From [Empedobacter] haloabium (GTDB lineage Bacteria > Pseudomonadota > Gammaproteobacteria > Burkholderiales > Burkholderiaceae_D), in the NCBI GenBank assembly GCA_008011715.2, contig CP136508.1, positions 1,550,001 through 1,614,000 of the forward strand: a DNA stretch of 64,000 nucleotides, in the 5' to 3' direction. A program made the translations under genes and the position numbers. Shown piece by piece: positions 38,383 to 46,986 of the stretch. The notes under the pieces are model-generated. The model searched no databases and had not been told where the DNA came from. It worked only from the letters and a program-made list of their open reading frames with translations. Within the stretch, counting starts at the first letter, position 1. Each line of letters opens with the position of its first letter.

Positions 38383-38400
38383 TTAGTCCGTTCGGACTAA
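38383..38400. promoter_or_regulatory. 18-bp palindrome TTAGTCCG-TT-CGGACTAA
   Basis: Perfect 8-base arms with a TT centre, 103 bases beyond the start of the leftward PEP-CTERM gene and 150 bases before the nuclease gene. It has the size and symmetry of a dimeric repressor site (TetR-like), but no such regulator is in the window. The rest of the 270-base gap holds AT-rich sequence (38281-38340) and GATAAT (38431-38436). Confidence 0.5.
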
Positions 38401-38550
38401 TGCCTTGTCATTAAGGAGTCATAGCATCCCGATAATATGTAAGATGCAACAGGGGATGTGGGCGTCGTCGCGGCCGCATCCCTATTTCCATTAACAAAGT
38501 CCAGCCGGGCGCGCGCGCCGTGCCTGGGCTTCCATATCGCAGGGATTCAC

Positions 38551-41535
38551 ATGACCTTCCACGCTCCATCGCGCGCCGTGCCTGGCCGCCTGACCGTCCT
38601 GGCGGCGTTACTGGCCGGCTTTGCCGCGCCAGCGTTTGCCGCATCCGACATCGTCATCAGCCAGGCATACGGCGGCGGCGGCAACAGCGGCGCCACCTAC
38701 AAGTCCGACTTCGTCGAGCTGTTCAACCGGGGCGCCACGGCCGTCACGCTGACCAACTGGAGCGTGCAATACGCCAGCGCCGCCGGTACCAGCTGGCAGG
38801 TTACGACCATCCCGAACGTTACCCTGCAACCGGGCCAGTACTTCCTGATCCAGCAAGCCTCGGGCAGCGGCGGCAGCGTGGCCCTGAGCCCGGATCTGAC
38901 CGGCACGATCCCGATGGGCGGCAGCGGCGGCAAGGTCGCGCTGGTGCGCGGCACGACGGCGTTGACCGGTGCCAATCCGACCGCCAACGTGGCCGACCTG
39001 GTCGGCTGGGGCGGCAATGCCACGGGCTATGAAGGCAGCGGTCCGGCCGGCGGCACCGCCAACGCCACGGCTGCCGTGCGCAACGAGGCGGGCTGCGTCG
39101 ATACGGACGACAACGCCGGCGACTTTACTGTCGCCACGCCGACGCCGCGCAACCAGGCCACGCCGGCGAACGTGTGCGGCGCACCCGTCGTCAAGCCGAT
39201 CGTGCCGAACTGCCCGGCCAGCCTGGGCGTGGCGCAGGGCTATGCCGGCGTCGCGCTGCTGTCCGCCAGCGACGTGGACGGCATCGTCAACGGCGCCACC
39301 ATCACGTCCAGCCCCGTGCCCGGCATCGCGCTGGTCGGTTTCAATGCCGCCGGCGCGGCGGGCGCCAGCGCCAGCGCGCGCCTGGAAGTGGCGGCCAGCG
39401 TGCCGCTGGGCAGCTATCCCGTCACGATCCGCTTCGTCAACGACCAGGCCCAGGAAGCGTCGTGCACCGTCAACGTGGCGGTGCAGGCGCTGGCCGCGGT
39501 GACCCGCACGATTCCGCAGATCCAGGGCGCCGGCGCGGCCAGCCCGGTCGCCAACACGACGCAGACGACGCAGGGCGTCGTCACCGCCAAGGTGGCCGGC
39601 GGCTTCTTCCTGCAGGATGCGGCAGGCGACGGCGATCCCACCACGTCCGACGGCCTGTTCGTCTACGCCACGGCAGCCGACAACGTGTCGGTGGGCCAGC
39701 TGGTGCGCGTTACCGGCACCGTGGTCGAATTCACGCCGACGGGCGCGGCCCGTTCGTACACGGAAATGAAGGACGTCACGGCGGCCGTGGCGCTGTCCGG
39801 CGGCCACAGCGTGGCACCGACCAATATCACGCTGCCGAACGCGCGCCTGGACCAGGTCGAAGGCATGCTGGTGCGCTTCACCAGCCCGCTGACGATCTCG
39901 CAGACCTCGTATGTCGGCAGCCGCGGCGAGCTGACCTTGTCGTCCGGCCGCCTGGAAATCCCGACCAATCGCTACGTGCCGCGTTCGGCCGAAGCGCTGG
40001 CGCTGGCGGCCGCCAACGCCAACAACCGCATCGTGCTGGACGACGGCCTGTTCACGACGCCGACGACCATCCCGTACATCGGCGAAGGCCCGACGGTGCG
40101 CGCCGGCGATACCGTCACGGACCTGACGGGCGTGGTGGACTTCGGCGCCATCGGCGGTGGCGGCGCCGGCTTCAAGCTGCAGCCGACGGCCGCCCCGCTG
40201 ATCTCGCGCGAAAATGCGCGCGAAGGCGCGCCGTTGCTGCCGGGCGGGAACGTCAAGGTGGCCAGCGCCAACGTGCTCAACTTCTTCACCACGTTCACCA
40301 ACGGCGTCAACCACCTGGGCCAGGCCACGTCCGGCTGCACGATCGGCAGCTCGACCAGCCGCAGCAACTGCCGCGGCGCGGACAACCTGGCCGAATACGT
40401 GCGCCAGCGCGACAAGATCGTGGCCGAGCTGAAGGGCATCGACGCGGACGTGTTCGGCCTGATGGAAATCCAGAACGACGGCGACTATTCGGCCGGCGTG
40501 CTGGTGGACAGCCTGAACGCCGCCTACGGCGCGCAGGTCTATGCCGTGGTACCGAAGCCGCCGGCGACGGGCACGGACGCGATCCGCGTGGCGATGATCT
40601 ACAAGCCGGGCAAGCTGACCCTGGCCGGCCCGTCGATGTCGGATGCGGACAGCGTCCACAACCGTCCGCCGATGGCGCAAAGCTTCCGCGCCGTCAACGG
40701 CGAGAAATTCACGCTGGTCGTCAACCACCTGAAAGCGAAGGGCGGTTGCCCGGCCAGCGGCGCCAATGCCGACAACGGCGACGGCCAGTCGTGCTGGAAC
40801 GCCACCCGCGTGCAGCAGGCGCAGCGTCTCGTCAACGGCTTCCTGCCGCAGGTCGTGGCCACGGCCGGCGACCCGGACGTGCTGGTGATCGGCGACATGA
40901 ACGCCTACGGCATGGAAGACCCGATCCGCACGATCACGGCGGCCGGCTACGTCAACCAGCTGGAGCGCTTCGTGCGTCCGGTCGGCCTGCCGTACTCGTA
41001 CGTGTTCGGCCATGAAGCGGGCTACCTGGACCACGCGCTGGCCAGCGCCGCGCTGAGCCCGCAGGTCGTCGGTGCGGCCGAATGGCACGTCAACGCGGAC
41101 GAGCCGGAAGTCATCGACTACAACCTGGACGGCAAGCCGCAGGACCTGTACAACGCGCTGCCGTACCGCGCGTCGGACCACGACCCGGTCGTCGTCAGCC
41201 TGAACCTGGCGCCAAGCTACGTCGACGTGACGGCCGGCGTGCAGAAGGTCAGCTCCGGCCTGGTGTTCAACCGCGCCACCCAGCTGTTCACCGGCACGAT
41301 TACCCTGGTCAATAAATCCGGCGCCGTGCTGAACGGCCCGCTGCAACTGTCGCTGGCAGGCCTGACTGCCGGCGTCACGCTGGTCAATGCCACCGGCAAC
41401 AAGGATGGCGCGCCGTACATCACCGTCAACGCCGGCCTGGCGGCCGGCGCGCAGGTGGTGGTGCCGGTAGCATTCAGCAATCCGGCGAAAGCCGGCCTGA
41501 GCTACACGGCCAAGGTCTACAGCGGCAATTTCTAA
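38551..41535 (+). CDS. ExeM/NucH-type extracellular endonuclease
   Basis: A 994-residue exported protein starting at ATG 38551 behind AGGG. The signal peptide ends near AFAAS (about residue 31). A lamin-tail domain follows (VISQAYGGGGNSGATYKSDF...FVELFNRG), then an Ig-like region and an OB-like region. The endonuclease/exonuclease/phosphatase domain has VASANVLNFF, DVFGLMEIQNDG, LVVNHLKAKG, VIGDMNAYGMEDP and YRASDHDPVVVSL, with the Asp-His catalytic set intact. ExeM-like nucleases remodel extracellular DNA in biofilms and are type II substrates in Shewanella. It has no obvious C-terminal anchor signal. The next PEP-CTERM gene follows after 33 bases. Confidence 0.92.
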   Translation: MTFHAPSRAVPGRLTVLAALLAGFAAPAFAASDIVISQAYGGGGNSGATYKSDFVELFNRGATAVTLTNWSVQYASAAGTSWQVTTIPNVTLQPGQYFLIQQASGSGGSVALSPDLTGTIPMGGSGGKVALVRGTTALTGANPTANVADLVGWGGNATGYEGSGPAGGTANATAAVRNEAGCVDTDDNAGDFTVATPTPRNQATPANVCGAPVVKPIVPNCPASLGVAQGYAGVALLSASDVDGIVNGATITSSPVPGIALVGFNAAGAAGASASARLEVAASVPLGSYPVTIRFVNDQAQEASCTVNVAVQALAAVTRTIPQIQGAGAASPVANTTQTTQGVVTAKVAGGFFLQDAAGDGDPTTSDGLFVYATAADNVSVGQLVRVTGTVVEFTPTGAARSYTEMKDVTAAVALSGGHSVAPTNITLPNARLDQVEGMLVRFTSPLTISQTSYVGSRGELTLSSGRLEIPTNRYVPRSAEALALAAANANNRIVLDDGLFTTPTTIPYIGEGPTVRAGDTVTDLTGVVDFGAIGGGGAGFKLQPTAAPLISRENAREGAPLLPGGNVKVASANVLNFFTTFTNGVNHLGQATSGCTIGSSTSRSNCRGADNLAEYVRQRDKIVAELKGIDADVFGLMEIQNDGDYSAGVLVDSLNAAYGAQVYAVVPKPPATGTDAIRVAMIYKPGKLTLAGPSMSDADSVHNRPPMAQSFRAVNGEKFTLVVNHLKAKGGCPASGANADNGDGQSCWNATRVQQAQRLVNGFLPQVVATAGDPDVLVIGDMNAYGMEDPIRTITAAGYVNQLERFVRPVGLPYSYVFGHEAGYLDHALASAALSPQVVGAAEWHVNADEPEVIDYNLDGKPQDLYNALPYRASDHDPVVVSLNLAPSYVDVTAGVQKVSSGLVFNRATQLFTGTITLVNKSGAVLNGPLQLSLAGLTAGVTLVNATGNKDGAPYITVNAGLAAGAQVVVPVAFSNPAKAGLSYTAKVYSGNF

Positions 41536-41568
41536 TCGATAGCATCGGCAACCACTAGGAATCACATC

Positions 41569-42207
41569 ATGCACAAAGCAATCCCCCTGGCCCGCGTCGT
41601 TGCCGCGCTGGCCCTGGCCCTGGCGGGCGCCCATGCGGCCGCCGACACGACCTACAACGTGTCGATCGGCACCGGCGGCTTCGGCGTTTCGTCCGGCTGG
41701 CTGGACCTGCAGTTCAACGGTCCCGGCGTCGGCCTGGCGCCGGCCGCGACCGTCACGCTGACGGACTTCGTCGGCTTCGACGCCGGTGCCGAAGTCATCA
41801 CGGCGGGGCAGGTCGGCGGTTCGCTGGCCACCGGCTACACGATCGGCAATGGCGATGCGTGGAACGACCTGTTCCATGCAGTCAGCTACGGCAGCGTACT
41901 GAGCTTCAAGGTGACGTTTGCCGGCGATGCCGACCTGTCCGGCGACATCGGTCAGTCGATCTTCAGCGTCTCGGCGTACGCGGCCGACCAGACCACGCTG
42001 CTGGGCGGTTCCTCCGCCGTGGATGGCAGCCTGGGAACCGTCACGTGGACGCCGGCCACGGTGCTGGGCGGCACGGGCAGCACGTCGTTCGCGCTGAACT
42101 CGGATGCGATCGCCATTTCGGCGGTCCCGGAGCCGTCAGCGTGGCTGATGATGGGCATCGGCGCGATGCTGGCCGCCGGCGCCGCGCGCCGTTCCCGCCG
42201 CGCTTGA
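41569..42207 (+). CDS. PEP-CTERM protein (NF038129-like)
   Basis: A 212-residue exported protein. The signal peptide ends at AHAAADT (about residue 25). Mature features: YNVSIGTGGFGVSSGWLDLQ, FNGPGVGLAPAATVTL and a later SFKVTFAGDADLSGDIGQSIF segment, which resemble a recurring PEP-CTERM family in Massilia-type genomes. The sorting signal is VPEPSAWLMMGIGAMLAAG with RRSRRA at the end. It probably shares a transcript with the upstream nuclease. Family name is from memory of the pattern and is less certain than the PEP-CTERM call. Confidence 0.85.
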   Translation: MHKAIPLARVVAALALALAGAHAAADTTYNVSIGTGGFGVSSGWLDLQFNGPGVGLAPAATVTLTDFVGFDAGAEVITAGQVGGSLATGYTIGNGDAWNDLFHAVSYGSVLSFKVTFAGDADLSGDIGQSIFSVSAYAADQTTLLGGSSAVDGSLGTVTWTPATVLGGTGSTSFALNSDAIAISAVPEPSAWLMMGIGAMLAAGAARRSRRA

Positions 42208-42290
42208 GGTGAACCGATGATGGGGGCTGCCGGGTCGCCGTACCGCCCCGCAGGGAGCTGACCCCGAAGTTCGTTTCCGCTGCAACCCAA

Positions 42291-42344
42291 GGGGACAGGC
42301 ACCTGCCTCGGAGCGTTACCGCTCCGAGGCAGGTGCCTGTCCCC
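42291..42344. repeat. Perfect palindromic repeat element, copy 1 (25-bp arms, TTAC loop)
   Basis: Left arm 42291-42315 starts GGGGACAGGCACCT; right arm 42320-42344 is its exact reverse complement. It is flanked on the left by AACCCAA, which is found in inverted form beside the copy at 61749. It lies after the PEP-CTERM gene and before epsA and, although it could act as a terminator, has no T-run. Confidence 0.9.
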
Positions 42345-42507
42345 GTTGCGTTTGCAGCCGCCGCTCGTTCATGGTTTTGTTGCGAAATAGTCGCGCAACG
42401 TCTGAATGGCCGAGCAAAATGATATTAGTCTGGACACTACTACTTCGTGCATAGTTAAATCCGCCCTTCATTTTGTCACGGACGCCAAAAGCGTCCTCGA
42501 GCGGAAT

Positions 42508-43317
42508 ATGCCAGTCCAGAGTGTCGACCATCCCGCGCCATCCCTGACCGAGCAGGCGCGGCAGCTGCCCCTGCTGCACGCGCTCGCCGACGCGCTGGAC
42601 CTGCGCGAACTGCACCAGCTGCGCCGCTGGGCCCAGGGGCCGTTGCAGGCGGTACTGCCGCACGCGGTGCTGGCCTGCATCCGCCTGGGCTCGGACGGTG
42701 AGCCGCTGCGCATCGAGTGCCTGCATGACGGCGCGGCCATGCCCGCATTGACCGACGCGTTATGCGATCCCGCGCGCGGCCTGGCGATGGACGCGCAGCG
42801 CCTGTGGCGCCGCCAGGATGACGCGCCACTGCTGCTGCACCATGGCAGCGTCGACCATCACTACGAGGCGGCCCAGCTGCTGCGCCGGCTGGCCGCGCTG
42901 GGCCTGCACGACGCGCTGGCGCACGGCACGCCGACGCTGCCGGGCGGCAGCACCTTCTTCCTGCTGTGCGGCCTGCCGCGCCCACCCGAGGCGAGGGAAG
43001 CCGGCGACCTGCGCGTGCTGCTGCCGGCGCTGCACCTGGCCCTGCAGCGCATTTGCGTGTCCGGTGCCCAGCGCGCGCCGGTGACGCGGGCCTTGTCGCC
43101 GCGCGAGGCCGAGGTGCTGCACTGGCTGCGCGCAGGCAAGAGCAACGACGAGATCGGCCAGATCCTCGGCATCAGCGGCCTGACGGTCAAGAACCACCTG
43201 CAGCGGCTGTACAAGCTGCTGGGCGTCAGCAACCGGGCCCATGCCGTGGCGCGCAGCGACGCGCTGGCCCTGTCGGCTACCGCCATTCAATCTATTTCCA
43301 AATCTGGACGTAACTAA
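42508..43317 (+). CDS. epsA: LuxR-type transcriptional regulator EpsA
   Basis: A regulator of 269 residues from ATG 42508 (303 if ATG 42406 is used; the later start has a GCGGA site and fits the family better). The C-terminus is a LuxR/GerE helix-turn-helix: SPREAEVLHWLRAGKSNDEI, LGISGLTVKNHLQRLYKLLG. The N-terminal part is a helical domain typical of the EpsA regulators of XrtB exopolysaccharide loci. In Methylobacillus-type clusters epsA sits by the eps operon; here it is about 27 kb beyond it, directly before the secretion operon. It could control both sets. Confidence 0.85.
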   Translation: MPVQSVDHPAPSLTEQARQLPLLHALADALDLRELHQLRRWAQGPLQAVLPHAVLACIRLGSDGEPLRIECLHDGAAMPALTDALCDPARGLAMDAQRLWRRQDDAPLLLHHGSVDHHYEAAQLLRRLAALGLHDALAHGTPTLPGGSTFFLLCGLPRPPEAREAGDLRVLLPALHLALQRICVSGAQRAPVTRALSPREAEVLHWLRAGKSNDEIGQILGISGLTVKNHLQRLYKLLGVSNRAHAVARSDALALSATAIQSISKSGRN

Positions 43318-43318
43318 T

Positions 43319-43340
43319 GGTTGCAAAAGCATCAGCAACC
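43319..43340. promoter_or_regulatory. GTTGC-N10-GCAAC motif, copy 1, upstream of the secretion operon
   Basis: GGTTGC at 43319-43324 and GCAACC at 43335-43340 flank AAAAGCATCA; one more base pair extends the arms. The 20-base core matches that at 53246-53265 in 17 positions. It lies just after epsA and 267 bases before gspG. A second palindrome, AGCAATTGCT, lies about 10 bases on. Confidence 0.5.
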
Positions 43341-43606
43341 AAGGGTTTAGCAATTGCTCAACCGTTACCAGGCATGTCAATGGAAAACTCGACAGTGGTC
43401 CCTCTTGCAACGCTGTCATTTAAAAATTGTCTAAACCTTAAATGACGTGGTAGCCTTCGGTGTTCTCTCACCCGTTAGTGGGGCGTTGAAACACCATGCG
43501 CATGACAGATGTGCCGGCCGTTGCAGACGGCGGCAGGTCGCGGCCACAAGCCGAAGGCGCTGGGTTGCAAGGCTCCCCGGTAGTCGTGACTCGGAGGTTT
43601 GTTCGG
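43341..43606 (+). other. Long gspG leader with predicted secondary structure
   Basis: The gap before gspG has GGTGTT paired with AACACC around a CCC/GGG hairpin (about 43458-43494) and a GC-rich stretch with several complementary blocks up to the GGAGG site (43592-43596). No protein gene is credible. A riboswitch match could not be established. Confidence 0.3.
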
Positions 43607-44047
43607 ATGCAAGCAGCAAAGGTTTATCGTAAGCAGTCCCGCGCCGCGCGCGGTTTTACGCTGCTGGAATTACTGGTCGTGATCGTCATCATCGGTTTGC
43701 TGGCGGCTTACGTCGGTCCGAAATATTTCTCGCAGCTGGGCAAGTCGGAAGTGACGGTCGCGAAGGCGCAGATCGAGGCGTTCGAAAAATCGCTCGACAC
43801 CTACCGCCTGGACGTGGGCCGCTATCCGACCACGGAGGAAGGCATGGCTGCGCTGATGACGGCGCCGCCGACCGCGGGCGCCAAGTGGAACGGCCCGTAC
43901 CTGAAGAAGGGCGTGCCGGCCGATCCATGGGGCCGCCCGTACCAGTACAAATCGCCCGGCAGCAAGGGCGACTACGAAATCACGTCGCTCGGCAAGGACG
44001 GCCAGCCCGGCGGTACCGGCGACAACGCCGACATCACCTCGCAGTAA
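43607..44047 (+). CDS. gspG: Type II secretion major pseudopilin GspG
   Basis: A 146-residue pseudopilin. A short basic leader ends in Gly before FTLLELLVVIVIIGLLAAYV, the prepilin peptidase cleavage and assembly helix, with Glu5 of the mature protein. GspG-specific features are KAQIEAFEKSLDTYRLDVGR, YPTTEEGMAAL and DPWGRPYQYKSPGSKGDYEI. The start ATG 43607 follows GGAGG. It is the first gene of the secretion operon, separated from epsA by a 289-base gap. It needs a prepilin peptidase, which is not in this window. Confidence 0.95.
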   Translation: MQAAKVYRKQSRAARGFTLLELLVVIVIIGLLAAYVGPKYFSQLGKSEVTVAKAQIEAFEKSLDTYRLDVGRYPTTEEGMAALMTAPPTAGAKWNGPYLKKGVPADPWGRPYQYKSPGSKGDYEITSLGKDGQPGGTGDNADITSQ

Positions 44048-44089
44048 GCCCCGCCTGCCGCTGCCGCCGATTCACGAAACGCTCATCCC

Positions 44090-45274
44090 ATGCAGTTCGA
44101 CGTACGTACCCTGTCGCCCGACATGGCGATCGGCCACATGGTGGTCGATGGCCGTGACGAAGCCGATGCCCGCCGGCAGGTGGAAGCGCGTGGCCTGTTC
44201 GTCAGCAGCATCCGCCCCGTGCGCGGCGCGTTCAAACCGGGCAAGGGCAAGGCGCTCTCGCTGGTGCTGTTCAGCCAGGAACTGCTGGCGCTGCTGAACG
44301 CGGGCCTGGGCGTCGTCGAGGCGCTGGAGGCCCTGCTGGAAAAAGAGGCGACCCCGGCCACGCGCGGCGTGCTCGAGCGCCTGCTGGCCGGCCTGCGCGA
44401 GGGCCAGCGCTTCTCCACCGTGCTGGCCGAGCAGCCGCAGCTGTTCCCGCCGCTGTACGTCGGCATCGTCAAGGCGGCCGAAGGCACCAGCGACCTGCCG
44501 CGCGCGCTGGCGCGCTACATCGACTACCAGCAGCGCATCGATACCGTGCGCGCCAAGATCGTCAGTGCCGCCATCTATCCCTGCATCCTGCTGCTGGTGG
44601 GCGGCGGCGTGTCGATGTTCCTGATCGGCTATGTGGTGCCCCGTTTTGCCGAGGTGTACCAGGGCGCCGGGCGCAACCTGCCGTGGATGTCGCAGGTGAT
44701 GCTGTCCTGGGGCCAGTTCGCCGGCAACCACACGGGCGCCCTGCTGGGCGGCCTGGCGCTGGTGCTGGGCGGGATCGCCTACACGGTGCGGCGCCTGATG
44801 GCCAACGGCGGCTTCGTGCGCCTGCTGGGCCGGCTGCCCGCGGTGGGCGAGCGCGTGCGCATCTATGAGTTGTCGCGCCTGTACCTAACCCTGGGCATGC
44901 TGACCGAGGGCGGCATCACCATCGTGCAGGCGATCGAGACCGTGCAGGGCATGGTGTCGGCCAACGTCAAGAGCGGCCTGCAACTGGCGCGCCAGGCGGT
45001 GGAGGCGGGCCTGCCGCTGTCGACCGCGTTCGAGGCCAACGCCTTGACGACGCCGATCTCGCTGCGCATGCTGCGGGTGGGCGAGCGCACCGGCGACATG
45101 GGCCCGATGCTGACCCAGTCGGCCGCCTTCTACGACGGCGAGATCAGCCGTTGGATCGACCGTTTTACGCGCACCTTCGAGCCGCTGCTGATGGCCGGCA
45201 TCGGCCTGATCGTGGGTGCCATCGTGGTATTGCTGTATATGCCTATTTTTGACCTGGCTGGAGAAATGTCGTGA
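44090..45274 (+). CDS. gspF: Type II secretion inner-membrane platform protein GspF
   Basis: A 394-residue inner-membrane protein. Two copies of the T2SSF domain are visible: FSQELLALLNAGLGVVEALE near residue 65 and the second starting around LSRLYLTLGMLTEGGITIVQ near 265. Three membrane segments lie at about 165-190, 215-235 and 365-390. It couples the GspE ATPase to pseudopilus growth. The GTGA overlap with gspE implies co-translation. Confidence 0.95.
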   Translation: MQFDVRTLSPDMAIGHMVVDGRDEADARRQVEARGLFVSSIRPVRGAFKPGKGKALSLVLFSQELLALLNAGLGVVEALEALLEKEATPATRGVLERLLAGLREGQRFSTVLAEQPQLFPPLYVGIVKAAEGTSDLPRALARYIDYQQRIDTVRAKIVSAAIYPCILLLVGGGVSMFLIGYVVPRFAEVYQGAGRNLPWMSQVMLSWGQFAGNHTGALLGGLALVLGGIAYTVRRLMANGGFVRLLGRLPAVGERVRIYELSRLYLTLGMLTEGGITIVQAIETVQGMVSANVKSGLQLARQAVEAGLPLSTAFEANALTTPISLRMLRVGERTGDMGPMLTQSAAFYDGEISRWIDRFTRTFEPLLMAGIGLIVGAIVVLLYMPIFDLAGEMS

Positions 45275-46986
45275 ACGATCCGGTCATCCACCCCGTCCCG
45301 GCCGCCGACCTTGCATTGGACCATGCATTGTTGGCGCGGGCCCGGGTCCAGCAGGCGCACTCGAAGCGCACGCTGGTGGAAGAACTCGAAAGCCTGACGG
45401 GCATGGAGCCGCGCCTCGTCGTGCGCGCGCTGGCCCAGCCGTTCGGCCTGGCCGTGCTGGAAACGGTGGAGATGCTGGCCTACACGCCCGCGTTCGAGCT
45501 GCTGCCGCTGGGCCAGGCGATGGCGAAGAAATGCGTGCTGCTGCGCGGCCATGACGGCGTGGTCGTCGGCGTCATCTCCGACCCGTTCGACCTGGACCTG
45601 CAGACGTGGCTGGGCACCCAGGCGCGCGCCAGCGCCCACGCGCCGCTGCAGATGCGCCTGGCGCTGCAGGCCGACATCGCCGCCTACCTGTCCAAGCAGG
45701 AGGAATCGGCGCGCGCGACCGACTCGCTGCTGCCCGGCGGCGACAACTCCCGCCGCGACGGCAAGACGGCCGCCGTGCTGTCGTTCGCCTCGGTGTCGGA
45801 GGCCGCCAGCCCGGCCGTCCGGCTGGTCAACTCCACCCTGTACGACGCCTTGAAGGCGGGCGCCTCGGACATCCACCTGGAAAGCACGGCGGGTGGCCTG
45901 GCGGTCAAGTACCGTGTCGACGGGGTGCTCGATCACGCCACGGCGGTGAACGGCATCGAGGTCGCCGAGCAGATCATCTCGCGCCTGAAGGTGCTGGCCG
46001 AGCTGGACATCGCCGAGCGGCGCGTGCCGCAGGACGGCAGCTTCCGTGTCGAATCGGGCGGCCGCGAGATCGACCTGCGGGTGTCGATCATGCCGTCGAT
46101 CCACGGCGAGGACGCCGTCATCCGTATCCTGGACAAGCGCGCGATGATCGAGTCCTACGGCTCGCTGTCGCTGGAAGCGCTGGGCTTCGACGCGCCGTCG
46201 CTGGCCTCGCTGCGCACGCTGGCGCAGGAAGCCTACGGCATGCTGCTGGTGACGGGACCGACGGGCTCCGGCAAGACCACCACCCTGTACGCGGCGCTGA
46301 CGGAAATCCACAACGGCCGCGAGAAGATCATCACCATCGAGGACCCGGTCGAGTACCAGCTGCCGGGCATCCTGCAGATCCCGGTCAACGAGAAGAAGGG
46401 GCTGACCTTCGCCAAGGGCCTGCGCTCGATCCTGCGCCATGACCCGGACAAGATCATGGTGGGCGAGATCCGCGACCGCGAGACGGCGGAAATCGCCGTG
46501 CAGTCCGCGCTGACGGGCCACCTGGTGCTGACCACGGTGCACGCCAACAACGTATTCGACGTGTTCGGCCGTTTCACCCACATGGGCATCGACCCGTACG
46601 CATTCGTGTCGGCCCTGAACGGCATCTGGGCCCAGCGCCTGGTGCGCATCAACTGCCCGCACTGCGCGGCCGAGTACACGCCGAGCGACGAGGAACTGGC
46701 CAGCGTGGGCCTGGCGCGCGCCGATGTATTCGACTACCAGTTCAAGGAAGGCAAGGGCTGCGGCGACTGCCGCGGCACCGGCTACAAGGGGCGCCGCTCG
46801 ATCGCGGAGATCCTGACCCTGAACGACGAGATCCGCGAGCTGATCGTGGAAAAGCGGCCGATCCGCCAGATCAAGCAGGCCGCGTACGAAAACGGTACGC
46901 GCAGCCTGCGCCAGGCGGCATTGGAACTGGTCAAGCGGGGCGGCACCACGCTGACCGAAATCAAGCGGGTGACCTTGCATGCGTAG
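45271..46986 (+). CDS. gspE: Type II secretion ATPase GspE
   Basis: A 571-residue ATPase starting at GTG 45271 (GGAGA upstream). The N-terminal domain (about 20-150) is of the GspE/MshEN type. The core has Walker A GPTGSGKTT at 329-337, the Asp box (TIEDPVEYQL), Walker B KIMVGEIRDRET and the His box (HLVLTTVHAN). The tetracysteine zinc module is intact (Cys462, Cys465, Cys497, Cys500). These features fit GspE/PilB rather than the retraction ATPase PilT. It overlaps the following gene by eight bases. Confidence 0.95.
   Translation: MNDPVIHPVPAADLALDHALLARARVQQAHSKRTLVEELESLTGMEPRLVVRALAQPFGLAVLETVEMLAYTPAFELLPLGQAMAKKCVLLRGHDGVVVGVISDPFDLDLQTWLGTQARASAHAPLQMRLALQADIAAYLSKQEESARATDSLLPGGDNSRRDGKTAAVLSFASVSEAASPAVRLVNSTLYDALKAGASDIHLESTAGGLAVKYRVDGVLDHATAVNGIEVAEQIISRLKVLAELDIAERRVPQDGSFRVESGGREIDLRVSIMPSIHGEDAVIRILDKRAMIESYGSLSLEALGFDAPSLASLRTLAQEAYGMLLVTGPTGSGKTTTLYAALTEIHNGREKIITIEDPVEYQLPGILQIPVNEKKGLTFAKGLRSILRHDPDKIMVGEIRDRETAEIAVQSALTGHLVLTTVHANNVFDVFGRFTHMGIDPYAFVSALNGIWAQRLVRINCPHCAAEYTPSDEELASVGLARADVFDYQFKEGKGCGDCRGTGYKGRRSIAEILTLNDEIRELIVEKRPIRQIKQAAYENGTRSLRQAALELVKRGGTTLTEIKRVTLHA

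Noticed and set aside
38608..41877. A 1089-codon open frame on the minus strand
   Set aside because: Antisense shadow of the ExeM-like nuclease gene; no domains and repetitive Arg/Gly/Ala content.
43495..43606. c-di-GMP-I (GEMM)-like riboswitch in the gspG leader
   Set aside because: Fragments such as GTTGCAAGGC and CGGTAG recall the class, but the conserved core and stems do not line up; an Rfam search would decide.
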